Part shown: positions 43,931 through 55,481 of the stretch, piece after piece | Numbering within the stretch: the stretch's first letter is position 1 | Layout: every line of letters begins with the position of its first letter | DNA from: Dichetophora obliterata | Lineage: Eukaryota > Arthropoda > Insecta > Diptera > Sciomyzidae | Assembly: GCA_963920525.1 (NCBI GenBank) | Contig: OY986436.1 | Coordinates: forward strand, 179,942,361-180,006,360 | Length of the DNA: 64,000 nt | Direction of reading: 5' to 3' | Program-made: the position numbers and the translations under genes | The notes under the pieces: generated by a model | The model's input: only the letters and a program-made list of their open reading frames with translations | The model's database searches: none | Told to the model about the DNA's origin: nothing

Positions 43931-44352
43931 AAAGACAAAATGAAAAAATCAAAATTCATTGTGAACGGTCGATATGAAAGTTATAAACAATGAAGTGTCG
44001 ATATGAATATTATTGTTTATTTGCTTTTCTTTAATTTTATTTGACGTTTTATAATTGATGCAGATATGGCTGAAAGATATAGAGTAAGCTGGAGTAGATG
44101 TGGCACTATTTTTTTGTGCACAGCTCTATTGTAGAGTAGTTATAAAATAATTGCATTGCATTTGTAATAAAAATTATACGGTATAGCAAAAGGAAAATAA
44201 ACCTAAAAATTTGACTATGACATAGTGGAGGTTTCAGATCTCGTAGAACATGAGACAAATGCATACTTGGTTTTTTGAGTCCACCCTCAAATTTGGATAT
44301 AGTATATCCAAAAAACAGATTTTTGTTAGGTGAGTGTAACTGCACAACTCTG

Positions 44353-44462
44353 GGGCCGAATTACAGCATCCGTGATCGAGCAAAATTATGAAGGGTACGA
44401 CGAGACAAGTGCCTATCAATATTGTACAATTTTGCTCGATCACGGATGCTGTAATTCGGCCC
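44353..44462. mobile_element. MITE, 110 bp, perfect 35-bp inverted ends, target duplication CTG
   Basis: GGGCCGAATTACAGCATCCG and the next 15 bases are matched exactly by the reverse complement at the right end. CTG flanks both sides (44350-44352, 44463-44465). Confidence 0.82.
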
Positions 44463-44553
44463 CTGGTGTTTTTGAATAAATTTAAAACGTTTTCTAAAAG
44501 ACGAAAAGCAGACCTTTACGGTATATAAAACATTCTTGTGTCCATGATAAAAT

Positions 44554-44799
44554 AGGGGTATTCACGATTCAGTGCACTTGCCTGTGCAGTTGAGGACTTG
44601 TGCAGTTTTTCAAAGCTGTTAAAATTTTTCAATGCACAGAAGTGCACAACTGCTCCTGTCCTCAAGTCCTCAAGTCCTCAAGTTTTAGTCTAGAGTAGAA
44701 AAGCACTTGTGCAAATTTTTGACTTACGTGTATTTTGTTTCTGTAAGGTGCACAAGTCCTCAACTGCACTGGCAAGTGCACTGAATCGTGAATACCCCT
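44554..44799. mobile_element. MITE, 246 bp, target duplication AAT
   Basis: The ends AGGGGTATTCACGATTCAGT and its reverse complement are flanked by AAT. The internal GTGCAGTTGAGGACTTGTGCA is also mirrored on the right. It shares the AGGGGTATTCAC terminus with 7409-7805. Confidence 0.8.
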
Positions 44800-45489
44800 A
44801 ATCTATTAGGTAGCCTTGACAACTACACCGATAATAAAAACAACGTACAATCAAAAATTCCAACCTTAAATCAAAAATAAACAGTAACAAAAGTAGGGTA
44901 AAGTTGAAAATGTTCAAATCAACAACGATGTTTTCATTTTGAAAACGATTCTTATATTTATTTCAAAAATGGGTCATGTTGGCTTAATGTTGTTTTTTTT
45001 TTTCAATTTGAAAACAGAAATTGTTGTTTTAAAGTTGATAGCACTGGTTTGCAAATAACAAAAAGTTGTTTGTACAATGAATGCCACTATTCATTTTTAA
45101 TGTAAAATTGGTCGGTAATTTCGAAAATATCATTCTTTATTTTTTCTGTCACTCCGTTTTCGAGATATTGCCCACTGCAGTTTTTTAAAAACAAAATTGG
45201 TTCCACTTAATAGCATATATTGTACCAGAACAAACAATATTTAAACAAATTATATAAAAACACTCACAAAAATATACGTACCCTGCCGGTTAACAAATTT
45301 CTTTGAATAATTAACACAAATTATTTTTTAGTGTTTTTTTTATTTTATGCATATTAAATACTGATTAAAAAAAACAAAGCTTCTTTTCATGAAAAAAATA
45401 CAAAAATTATAAAAAATTCACCTATTTGCTTAAAAGTACTATCACAAAAGTATACATACGCCTCTTTTATCGATTAAAAGAATTAATTA

Positions 45490-46134
45490 TTAGTATTTGG
45501 TATTATTTCCTTTGGCTTCTATAAAAGCTGACAATCGAAAAGGCATAGAAAGCGCCAATCTGCGAGTTGTTTCTGGTTATATTTTATTCCATTCCTCAGC
45601 AAAAACAGTTTAGAGAGTTGGAATTGGCGTTACTCGCCTTTTTCGGACTTGCTGCTTTAGGTGGTTCCATAAATGCTCGATAACATTAAGGTCAGGAGAT
45701 TGTGGTGGATGATACAGCTTATTTTTCACGTTAAATAATAGCCATTCTTTTACCACACCCGAGGAATGCTTAGGATCATTGTCCTGCAAAAATATCGCCT
45801 TGTCAGTCAGGTTTAATTTTTTAACGCTTGGAAGGTAACTATCCTTTAAAATGTCAATATACATGTGTTTATCCATGATTCCATTAATAGACTGTAAAAC
45901 GCCGACACCATTTGCTGACATCGCGCCCCACACCATAACTGACCCCCCTCCGTGTTTTACCGTGGGAACATTTTTGGAATCAAGTGCTTTATTGGTTTCC
46001 TGCCACACTTTAACACGGCCATCACCTCCAAAAACGTTGAATTTGCATTCATCCGTGAATATGACGCGTTCCCAGAAGGAATGGTCAGTTAAATGAATCT
46101 TATGGCATTTTCTTTTCTTAAAAAAATGTTGCAT
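45490..46134 (-). pseudogene. Tc1-type transposase pseudogene, N-terminus missing
   Basis: The frame carries VIFTDECKFNVFG, GGGSVMVWGAMS, IFLQDNDPKHSS and PPQSPDLNVIEHLW, the D,D34E catalytic core of Tc1 transposases. The DNA-binding N-terminus is absent beyond 46134. After TPIPTL (45610) two in-frame stops interrupt the C-terminal end, whose residues (FAEEWNKI, ALSMPFRL) remain readable to about 45490. AT-rich sequence to about 45240 is probably its untranslated end. Confidence 0.88.
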
Positions 46135-46499
46135 TTTTTCTGCCTTCTTTGAGAATTCTGCATTTTTCCGTTCTTTACTCGAAAAAATTCTGACCTCTTA
46201 AATGGAATCGTGTTCTATTCTCGAAAATGTTGACCTCAGCAGTAGAAAAAGTGCAGAATTTTTGCACTCTCAAGATTGACGGTTTTTAAATTTTGCCCTC
46301 AAATGCTACTAACTGAATGAACAAAAAAGTGACATGTTAGGAAAACATTAATCATTTTCATAGATATTTCATTAAAGTTTAAGCTTTTTCACGGATGACA
46401 AAATAAATATTATAAAAATTGTGATGTGGCAAATATAAACGCAACAGTTGAGGCTGCAATTAAAAATTTCTAAACCGATGATTACAACGAAAATTTGTA

Positions 46500-47315
46500 T
46501 TTAGGGGTTTCCAGATACAATAAATCTTTAAGATCTATCTATTTTGATCTATCCTTAACGATAGCGGGCACTGTAATACAAATATGAACTTAATGCAAAT
46601 CTAAACGGCTCGACGGATTTCCCTCAAACTTCGTACACCTATTTTTTGCATTATAAATTTTATTTTTACATACTTTGTTTTGACCACGCCTATTTTAACT
46701 AACGTAAATTTAGTTATTTAAATACGATTTACTGTAAAAAAATATTGGCCAATTTAATTTTAGAAAATTTCTATTATTTTGACAACAGAAACGTTCACAT
46801 ATCTTGAAAATTGAAGAAATTTTTAGCGCAACGACTTTTTTGTAAAACATCGTTACCTAAGAATGAGAAAAAAAATTACATGAAAATCAAAGTTTGGTCT
46901 TTCGATGCAAATCTCTCCTCTGTTCATAAATAGTTCAAAAGTTCAATAAAAGTACTTCTCAAAAATAGTTTGAACTTATACATACATATTTTATATATTT
47001 TATATATTTTTTTTGTGTGTGTATATATTTTGTTTTTACCTCAAAAAAGGTCCAAAATACTGATTTTATACTCAAAACATTACTGAGAAATTGTTTTTAT
47101 GTAAAAATAAAATCAAGTAAAAATTGCACATCTGACTACCGTTTATATGACAGCATTTATTTGCAAAAATTCTTCCAGTTAAGCGCAAAAATTATTTTAC
47201 TGTTTTTGTCATCAAAAAAACATTTTTTTGGCGAAATGAATTTTTTTCCAAAATGTTGTTTTTATATTTTTTTTTCTAAAAAACGTCGAGTCTCAAAAAT
47301 AATTTATGTTAAAAA
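46500..47315. repeat. H1 repeat copy, left part (interrupted by copia)
   Basis: Colinear with 56640-57350: AAATCTAAACGGCTC, CTTTCGATGCAAAT / TTCGGCGCAAAT, ATTTATTTGCAAAAA, TTAAGCGCAAAA and GTCTCAAAAATAAT. It stops at an A-run at 47311-47315, where the copia LTR begins, and resumes at 56538. Its frames are low-complexity and not genes. Confidence 0.75.
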
Positions 47316-47513
47316 TGTTGAAATAGTATATATATATTTGAATAGTCTGGCAACCCTAAACTCTTTCTGGAGCATTCTCATATGCATTTTCTTATATTGT
47401 TTAATTTTAGTCGTTAAGTGATCAATAAACTGAATACACACAAAATTGTATTAGCTCTCGCGTTCTTATTCTTGGCTGCGGAATATATAGTTAGCGATTG
47501 CGGTAACCCAACA
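47316..47513 (+). repeat. Copia 5' LTR (198 bp)
   Basis: TGTTGAAATAG start and AACCCAACA end. The last part (AGCTCTCGCGTTCTTATTC to CCCAACA) is almost identical to the 3' end of the element, but the first 135 bases or so are unrelated to it. Confidence 0.7.
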
Positions 47514-47515
47514 TA

Positions 47516-47531
47516 GGTTATGGGCCCAGTC
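47516..47531 (+). promoter_or_regulatory. Primer-binding site, initiator tRNA-Met type
   Basis: GGTTATGGGCCCAGTC lies two bases after the LTR. It is the known copia primer site, complementary to an internal part of initiator tRNA-Met. Confidence 0.9.
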
Positions 47532-47718
47532 GGACCAGTAACTAGGAGTAAAAGCCATCAAGATCCAGAGAAGCAGCGTTCTAATAAAAGGGACTCAACA
47601 GACGACGACGACGAAGTATTTGAAGATTCTGTAGAAAAGCAACAGCAAGCAAATCTTGCAACGGCAAGTTCCAAAAATTGCGGAAATAACTGTCGCGCAA
47701 TCAAGTATTTTTATAGAG

Positions 47719-49008
47719 ATGGCAAGTGGTTTGTATGCAATAGAAAAGCTTGATGAGCAAAATTATGACTCATGGTGCATCCAAATGCGTGGAGTTTTAA
47801 TACATTCAGACCAATGGAAAGTTGTGTCAGGTAGATATGCACGCACTGACGATAATGCTTCAGAGTGGGACTCTTTGGACGAAAAAGCACTAGCGACGAT
47901 GGTTTTGTCTGTGAAACCAACGCAATTAAATCAAAAAAAGTCTGAAGATGCTTGGCTAAAACTAGAATCGATATACAAACCAAAAGGGCCTGCGAGAAAA
48001 GTCACTCTCTATAAAAGTTTGCTTAATCTCCGTTTACCGGACGATGGTAACATGCCGCAATTTTTAAATTCGTTCACGGACATAGTGGAGAAATTGGTGG
48101 AAATTGGCATTGATATTAGTAGCGAGATGTTGGTCATTATTCTTTTATCTACATTGCCGAACCAATTTGAAAGTTTTGTCATTGCGATGGAGACGAGGGA
48201 CGAGCTGCCGGTGTACAGTGCATAAAAGGTAAAGGCCCAGTTATAATAGACGTAACGTAATGTAGTGAAATGTCACTGCAGCAGTGTGTTCTATCACTTA
48301 CTGTTTCAATCAATACTTTTCTTATACAAGTGATTATAATAGAAGTAACGTAATGTAACGTGAGTAAAGATCCGTTGCATTTCGATTTCTACGTTACTTT
48401 ACATTACGTCTGTTCAAAGAACAACTAAACATTGAGGTTAGATTCGATTATTGCGCTATTTTATATTGTTGAACTACGCTTTTTGTTGAGTTTTTGTTAT
48501 TAATGTGATAGTCTTATGTATCCACAGCTATGGATGACGAAGATTTAATTGTATGTGTACAGGAACGTGCAATTATTTACGACAAACAACTGCCTGGCTA
48601 CTGCCTATTATAATTGCTGCAATGTTTTCTTATATTACGTCCCGTCACGATGACAGTTGACAACATTACGTTACTTTACATTACGTCTATTATAACTGGG
48701 CCTTAAAACTTCTAGAAGAATATGAACGCAGAAATAGCCACAATAACAACAACACTGAAAGCAGTCAGCATGCCTATTCAGTTCAGAGCAACAATAGCGA
48801 TAAAAGGCACATGCGAAATGACAGAAGCAAAAATTCTAACGAGAATAGTGTAAATCAAAATAGATCGAAAACTAATGTAAAGTGCTATAACTGCCATAAG
48901 CGTGGGCATTATGCAGCTAATTGCAAGTTGAAAAAACAAAGAGAACCAAAAGAAGCAAAAGAACTCATATTATGCTGCTTTATTAGCGACGACCAACAAC
49001 AACACTAA
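47719..49008 (+). pseudogene. gag: Copia gag, interrupted by a stop, a MITE and a frameshift
   Basis: From the ATG at 47719 the frame reads LYAIEKLDEQNYDSWCIQMR, a copia-type Gag start, and runs to a TAA at 48223. A MITE follows at 48233-48703. Gag resumes with LLEEYERRNSHNN near 48707 and ends with a CCHC zinc knuckle CYNCHKRGHYAANC near 48880. A +1 frame change between about 48940 and 48965 separates it from the protease. The product is not made as one protein. An ATG inside the primer site (47520) opens a short unrelated frame. Confidence 0.85.
48233..48703. mobile_element. MITE inside copia gag, 471 bp, target duplication TAA
   Basis: The termini AGGCCCAGTTATAATAGACG and their reverse complement at 48684-48703 are flanked by TAA (48230-48232, 48704-48706). 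CGTAACGTAATGTA-type motifs recur internally in both orientations. The gag frame on both sides is continuous apart from the insertion and an older stop. Confidence 0.85.
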
Positions 49009-51327
49009 TAACAGATTTGTTTGGGTTGTAGATAGTGGCGCTACGTCGCATATATGCAATAACAGAGATCTTTTTACATCAATGCAGAAAGTAGAGGAAA
49101 AGGTTTTAATACCAGGAAATCAAATGGCAACAGTAGTTGGAAAGGGCGACGTGAAAATAAATACAGAAAACGGTAGTTTAGTGCTAAAGAACACTTTATT
49201 CGCTCCTTCATTCCAACATAATTTTTTCTCTGTTATGAAATGTGTTACAAATGGTGCAAAAGTGACATTTACAGACGACGGAGCTGTTATACAAAACAAA
49301 AGTGATAATGAAATCACAATTAAAGCGAGTATTAAAAATAATTTATTTGTGTTTGAAAGCACATTTACGTCTGCACTTTTGTGTGTTGAAAATAAAAATA
49401 AATGGCATTTGAGACTTGGGCACGTGAATAATGCATGTTTGCAGCAGATGACATCGAAAGGAATCGTACGAGGATTAGAGAAAAAACCTCTCTCAGACTC
49501 TGAAAACAATTCATGTATTGCGTGCTTAAAAAGCAAGATCTGTGCGCTGCAATTCCTACAAAAAGCTGAGACTTTAGCCGATAATATTTTGGACTTAGTG
49601 CACTCGGACGTGTGTGGGCCATTCAACGTTCAGTCACTCGCTGGATCCAAATATTTTCTTACCTTTATTGACGACAAGTCGAGAAAGGTGTTCGTGTACT
49701 TTATTAATTCCAAAGATCAAGTGCTAGAAAACTTTAAATCGTTCAAAACGATGGTAGAAAATCAAACCGGTAAAGTGGTACGCACAATAAGAACCGATAA
49801 CGGTGGCGAATTTCTAAACAATGCGTTCGATAAGTATTTAAATGAAAGTGGAATTTTAAGTCAGTTAACTACCCCTTATACCCCACAGCAAAATGGTATA
49901 GCTGAGCGAGCCAACCGAACAATAGTTGAGATGGCTAGATCAATGCTAGTACAAGCGGGCCTAAGCGAAAAATTTTGGGCAGAGGCAGTAGCCACCGCAG
50001 TTTATCTACGAAATCGCATACCAACTAAAGCGATCGGCGACACCACTCCGGATGAAGTATGGTATGGTCGAAAGCCTAGTGTTCAACATCTCAAGGTATT
50101 TGGATGCTTGGCAATTGCATTGGATAAAACCGAAAACCGAAAATTTCGACCAAAAGGTAGAGAATGCATAATGGTTGGCTACTCGCGAAAATCAAAAGCA
50201 TACCGCTTGTACGACATCGAGGCTGGAAAGATCGTGATAAAAAGAGATGTGAAGTTTGATGAGGATATATTCATGGGTAAAGACGGTCTGGTTGCAGCAG
50301 ATATGATGCGGTCAATTCCAAATGGAAATTTTCAGAAAAATGTAGAAGCAGTTGTATCAGCGGAAGCAGCAACGTCAGATGGTGAAAATTTTGAGGAGAT
50401 CCAGGGGCATATTATAGAGAACGCCCAAAATCCAGCGAAACGTGGACGGCCAAAGATTATTCGCTCTGGGCGGCTGGGGCGACCGCGTAAGGTGCACAAC
50501 AGCGTAAATTTAGCGGCAGAAAAAGTAATTATACCGGAGAAGGTAAGCGAAATTGCAGGCAGCCAATACGCCAAGGAATGGCGAGCAGCGATGAAAAAGG
50601 AAATAGATTCCTTAATTGAAAATAAAACGTGGTCTTTAGTAGATCTGCCACAAAATCAGAAAGCCATCGCTTGCAAATGGGTTTTTGATGTGAAATCCGA
50701 CAAAGGCGGATATATCGAGCGTTTTAAAGCTAGATTGGTCGCGAAGGGATGCAGCCAAAAATACGGATTAAATTACACAGAAACCTTCTCACCTGTTATT
50801 CAATACACAACGATCCGAATGTTATTGGCGCTAGCAGCGACTTACAAAATACATCTGCATCAGTTGGATATAACAACAGCATATCTTAACAGCGACTTGA
50901 GTCAGGAGTGTTATATGCAACAACCAGAAGGTTTTGTAGACGAAAATCATCCGAAACGTGTGCTACACTTACAAAAGGCAATCTACGGACTCAAACAGTC
51001 TGGGCGTGAGTGGAACATGGCACTTGACGCGGTTTTAAAGAACATGGGCTTTACACCGGGCAAAAATGAGCAATGTTTATACATTCGAGATATTCAAGGC
51101 AAGTTGTGTTTTATTGCAGTATATGTTGACGATCTCATTCTAGGTAGCCAGGACTTGAACGACATTAACATAATCAAGTATAGTTTGGCACGAGAGTTTA
51201 AACTTGTTGATAAAGGGCCAATTTCATATTTTCTTGGATGGGAAATCGAACGATGTGGAGATACTGGGGCTATTTCAGTATGTCAAGCCAAATACATACG
51301 CAGTTTGTTGGAGCAATACGGCATGAG
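48965..51327 (+). pseudogene. pol: Copia pol, protease to reverse transcriptase (cut by LINE C)
   Basis: Protease DSGATSH lies near 49030. Integrase has the H-H-C-C region (WHLRLGHVN...CIACLKSK) and a D-D-E core (HSDVCGPF, RTDNGGEF, PQQNGIAERANR). Reverse transcriptase has KWVFDVKSD, FKARLVAKG, QLDITTAYLNSDL and YVDDLILG. Integrase before RT is the copia order. The frame is open until LINE C enters at 51328 after EQYGMS, where a foreign stop follows at 51392. Confidence 0.92.
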
Positions 51328-54300
51328 CATCAACAATACCACGGCATCAACAATACCAACAACAACATCACAGCAGCAAAACCTGTTTTGCTGAGGGCCG
51401 CCAGATGCAGATCAACATCGCTGGACTGAATTAGTTTTTTTTGCTGACCACGCGAGGGGCTTTTCTATGCTCCTCGCTGTGTAAGTTATTGTTGTTGCTT
51501 TCGTGTCCGTCTTCTCCGCTATCCTCTCCCATTAGTTACGTTTGTAGGTAGGGTTGCACAGTGGGCTGAATTGTGCTGAAGTAAAGGCATAACACTTGCT
51601 TTAGTACTCTTCATATTGCTCATGTTGTGCAATTCTCTTGCAGCCGTAACTAATCACCTTATATGCCCTTATTTGTTTGATGTTTGCATGGTGCGGAAAT
51701 GTCGGGTCATTTTCGCATAGATTTCTGCAATATTCGTGGGCTGAGAGCGAATTTTTTCTCGGTCTATGTACATTGTACTCTTCATAGGCCTCAAATAATA
51801 GCACTGAGCGAGACCCAAGTGGCCGAGGATGCAGATCCACTGGATTTTCATATACCTGGGTATCGCTTACTGCCATTGTTTTCTTTGCATAGGGGCATCG
51901 CGCTTTTTGTAAGAACGGATGTTGCGTACCAGTGTGAGAGGAGTCTGAACGTGACCGATCCAGAGTTTAGCTCAATGTGGGTTAGGTTCAGGCTTCGCGC
52001 GCACTTGCTACATTTTTGTTTTATTTATAGAAGTCCGAATCTAGGGAGGGAGCCCACTTTTAACAAACTAGACTCTCTCTCTGATTCAATTACGCACATT
52101 TTGGGGTTGTGTCCTGACAGTGAGATCGTTGTGGCAGGCGATTTCAATGTCCACAACCCGGCTTGGTTACGTCACTCGGGCCCACTGACACCTGTTGGGC
52201 AATATGTTGAGCTATTTGCTGAATCGAACCAATTGATTCAACTAGTGAAGGAACCCACTTTTTTTCCTCAAAGTGATATGCATAGCCATAACATCCTTGA
52301 CCTTTTTCTGACTTCGCATCATGAAAAATATGATGTGAGTGTCAACGCACCTCTTGGTAACTCGGCCCACTGTACCATCTCCGCTGTTTTTCCATATTCT
52401 AACCCCTGCACCTCTACGCCTAAAGCCCCGAAGAGGACTGCGTGGTTTTATGGAAGGGCAAATTGGACTGCGTTAAATAATTTTTATCGCAGCTTTAATT
52501 GGAAATTATGTTTCGCTGATAGAAATGTGAATGCCGCGGCTGTCATGGTGCAAGCAATTATTTTATTGGGTATGCGGTCTTTCATTCCCAATAAGATGAG
52601 AAGCATTAAACCAAAAGATCACTCATGGTTTAATGAGACTAGCAGGATTGCAGTCAGGTCCAAAGAGGAAGCCTTTCAGAATTGGCGTTCTAACAAGAAT
52701 ACTAATACAAAAAGGCTTCGCATTGAGGCAAGGAATCGCTGTAATGCAATTTTAAAACGCGAAAAGTTTCTGTACGAAGCTCGCATTCGAGAACAGGTTC
52801 TTCTCTGCCCCAAAGGGAGCAAAAATTTTTGGTCATTCGTTAAAAGAGTGAAGAATCAGACATCATCATCGATTCCAACTCTTTTAAAAGATGACCAAAT
52901 CTTCACTGACTCGGCTGATAAAGCGAACCTATTGGCTAGATTGTTTGCTCAAAATTCCACTCTCTCAGATAGCAATCAGCCACTGCCCTTTGTTGGGGGT
53001 GGATCTTCTGCAATGCAGGAGATATACTTTCGAACGAGAGCAGTTAAAAGGGTCCTTACAAATCTCAATGTAAACAAAGCCTCTGGTCCTGACGGCATAC
53101 CGCCAATTGTGCTTAAAATGTGTGCTTCTTCGCTGGCTCGGCCTTTGCGCAACCTTTTCAACATCTCCTACAGAACAGGAGTATTTCCATCTTGTTGGAA
53201 GGTGGCAAATGTCCAGCCGGTACCAAAAAAGGGCGATGCCACGAACCCTGCAAACTACCGACCCATTGCGATATGCTCTACGCTTTCCAAAGTTATGGAA
53301 AGCATAATAAACTTTAATATCATGAACTATCTGGAGCTCAACCAACTGCTTAGTGATCGTCAATATGGTTTCCGTAGGGCTCGCTCTACTGGTGATCTTA
53401 TGGCGTTCTTAACTGAAGAATGGAACCAATGCGTTCATTTTTTCGGCGAGAGCAGGGTTGTTGCTCTTGATATTTCAAAAGCATTTGACCGAGTGTGGCA
53501 TAAAGCGCTCGTGTCAAAACTTGGTGCATATGATTTTGGTGGTGGTTTTGCTCGATGGATCACGTGTTTCCTCAAAGACAGAACGATTCGGGTCGTAGTT
53601 GACGGTATTTCGTCCGAGAAGCACGCCATCAACGCAGGAGTACCACAGGGTGCAGTCCTATCGCCAACCTTGTTTCTGGTTTTTATTAACGACCTTCTGT
53701 CGTTGACGCATAACCCAATACATTCGTTTGCGGACGACAGCAGCATTTGTCATTCATATTCATTCAAAAAACGCCCAAGCTCTATGGAGATTGAGAGAAA
53801 AAGGCAAACTATGAATGACACACTCCTAAATGATCTACAAAAAATCTCCGAGTGGGGTCTTGCAAATAGAGTAGAGTTCAATGCAAGCAAGACCCAGTGC
53901 TGCCTGTTAACCCACAAGCGGATGGATTGCCCATTAGCTCCCCTCTATATGAATGGTGTGGATCTTGTGGAATCAGCCGCTCTTGACGTTCTGGGCATAT
54001 CGATCCAATGTGATCTTCGTTGGAATAATCATATTTTCGATGTGTCGAAAGAAGCGGCCAAGTGCCTAGGTTTTTTAAAACAGTGCAAAAAATATTTCAC
54101 TTCAGCTGATCTTCGCATGATCTACACCTCATATATTAGGCCGAAAATGGAGTACAATTCGCACATTTGGGCAGGGGCTTCAAGATCTTATTTGGAGCTT
54201 CTGGATCGAATTCAACGTCGTGCGATATATTTGATAGGGGATGAAAGTATTTCATCCACTCTCAACTCTCTTGGGCATCGACGCAATGTTGGTTGCCTAA

Positions 54301-54676
54301 GCCTTCTGTACAGGTACTACCATGGGAAGTGTTCAAGGGAGATACATGGCCTGACTCCACCAGCTCGTGTGTTTCCCAGGTCCACTCGGGCAGCTGTTCA
54401 AGCCCACCCCTTTACCATTGCCTCAATGTCCAACAGAACCTCGCATTACCGAGAGAATTCGTTTTTTAGTCGCACGGTAAGGTTGTGGAATAGTCTCCCT
54501 GCGAGCGTATTTCCCGGCAGTTTTGAGCTGTGCAAATTTAAAACAAATCTTCACCTATACTACTCCATCTATCCACCCTCCAACTAACTATTACCTATCT
54601 TTCGAATCAACACAATGCTTATGCATTTATAGGGGGCATCCCCTGAGCGTTGGTTCAGTCTAAAAAAAAAAAAAAA
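51328..54676 (+). mobile_element. LINE C, 3349 bp, intact-looking non-LTR retrotransposon
   Basis: It is inserted in copia pol with a 5-bp target duplication ATGAG (51323-51327 and 54677-54681) and ends in an A-run of about 16. One long frame encodes endonuclease and RT. About 370 nt of leader precede it and no separate ORF1 is seen, so the 5' end could be shortened. Confidence 0.9.
51699..54587 (+). CDS. LINE C endonuclease-reverse transcriptase (962 residues)
   Basis: The start is the ATG at 51699 (MSGHFRIDFCNIRGL); the frame opens slightly upstream without an ATG. Apurinic-type endonuclease motifs are DFCNIRGL, LSETQV, IYRSPN, VVAGDFNVHN, LDLFLTS and NSAHCTI. RT motifs are NKASGPDGIPPIVLK, NYRPIAICSTLSKVME, QYGFRRARSTGDLMA, ALDISKAFDRVWHKAL, GVPQGAVLSPTLFLVFIND and SFADDSSI. 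All catalytic residues appear present and no stop interrupts it. The clade is probably CR1/Jockey-like but was not resolved. Confidence 0.92.
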   Translation: MSGHFRIDFCNIRGLRANFFSVYVHCTLHRPQIIALSETQVAEDADPLDFHIPGYRLLPLFSLHRGIALFVRTDVAYQCERSLNVTDPEFSSMWVRFRLRAHLLHFCFIYRSPNLGREPTFNKLDSLSDSITHILGLCPDSEIVVAGDFNVHNPAWLRHSGPLTPVGQYVELFAESNQLIQLVKEPTFFPQSDMHSHNILDLFLTSHHEKYDVSVNAPLGNSAHCTISAVFPYSNPCTSTPKAPKRTAWFYGRANWTALNNFYRSFNWKLCFADRNVNAAAVMVQAIILLGMRSFIPNKMRSIKPKDHSWFNETSRIAVRSKEEAFQNWRSNKNTNTKRLRIEARNRCNAILKREKFLYEARIREQVLLCPKGSKNFWSFVKRVKNQTSSSIPTLLKDDQIFTDSADKANLLARLFAQNSTLSDSNQPLPFVGGGSSAMQEIYFRTRAVKRVLTNLNVNKASGPDGIPPIVLKMCASSLARPLRNLFNISYRTGVFPSCWKVANVQPVPKKGDATNPANYRPIAICSTLSKVMESIINFNIMNYLELNQLLSDRQYGFRRARSTGDLMAFLTEEWNQCVHFFGESRVVALDISKAFDRVWHKALVSKLGAYDFGGGFARWITCFLKDRTIRVVVDGISSEKHAINAGVPQGAVLSPTLFLVFINDLLSLTHNPIHSFADDSSICHSYSFKKRPSSMEIERKRQTMNDTLLNDLQKISEWGLANRVEFNASKTQCCLLTHKRMDCPLAPLYMNGVDLVESAALDVLGISIQCDLRWNNHIFDVSKEAAKCLGFLKQCKKYFTSADLRMIYTSYIRPKMEYNSHIWAGASRSYLELLDRIQRRAIYLIGDESISSTLNSLGHRRNVGCLSLLYRYYHGKCSREIHGLTPPARVFPRSTRAAVQAHPFTIASMSNRTSHYRENSFFSRTVRLWNSLPASVFPGSFELCKFKTNLHLYYSIYPPSN

Positions 54677-54681
54677 ATGAG

Positions 54682-55432
54682 TAATTGTCGTTTCGTTTCA
54701 ACGCCATTGGATCCGGGCTATAACGTGACCGATGTTGATGAAAATGATGAAGAAGTTGAAAGGAACGCGTATCAGCAATTAATTGGCGAATTGATGTACT
54801 TAGCGATATCAGCGCGTCCAGACATTCTACATTCTGTGAGTAAATTGGCACAGTACAATTCTAATCCGACAGCTAAGCATGAAGTCGGTGCGAAGCATAT
54901 TCTGCGTTATTTAGCGAAAACGATTAATTTAAAGTTATGGTTTAATGGCGATAACGCTCCAATAGAGGGATACGTTGACGCCGACTGGGGCGGCGACACC
55001 CGAGACAGAAAATCTTATTCTGGGTACATATTTTCACTGAGCGGTGGTGCTGTATCATGGCAAAGTAAGAAGCAGAGTGCTGTAGCTTTGAGTACAACGG
55101 AAGCGGAATACTACGCTTTATCGACCGGTGTGAAAGAAGGTATATATCTCAAGCGACTGTTAGACGAAATTGGTTTTAGTGCGCCCAACAAGTCTATAAT
55201 GATTAGAAGCGACAATCTCAGTGCTCAGCAACTAGCTAGAAATCCTTTGTACCGCTCGCGTACTAAGCACATAGATATTCGCTATCATCATGTGCGAGAT
55301 GAGATAGCTAATGGAAAAGTTGAATTAGCATATACTGCATCAGGCGATATGGTCGCAGATGTACTTACCAAAAGTTTAACAAAGGACAAACATCTTAAAT
55401 TTGTTTATCTAATGGGTCTTGCAGCAAACTGA
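54682..55432 (+). pseudogene. pol: Copia pol, RNase H part after LINE C
   Basis: The frame resumes in phase after the second ATGAG with NCRFVSTPLDPGYNV. It continues with YLAISARPDILHSVS, the RNase H motifs YVDADWGGD and STTEAEYYAL, HIDIRYHHVRD and finally ADVLTKSL, and stops at 55432. The insertion plus duplication is 3354 bp, a multiple of three, so the phase is unchanged, but LINE C stops separate it from the rest. Confidence 0.9.
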
Positions 55433-55481
55433 ATTTTTAATTTCTTTTATTTTGAAAATGTTAACATAAGTATATTCGGGT

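Noticed and set aside
47017..47421. 134-codon plus-strand frame
   Set aside because: Low-complexity F/K/I-rich translation of the H1 repeat running into the copia LTR; not conserved in the other H1 copy.
52891..53746. Several short frames on both strands inside LINE C
   Set aside because: They overlap the intact 962-residue endonuclease-RT frame and carry no independent motif.
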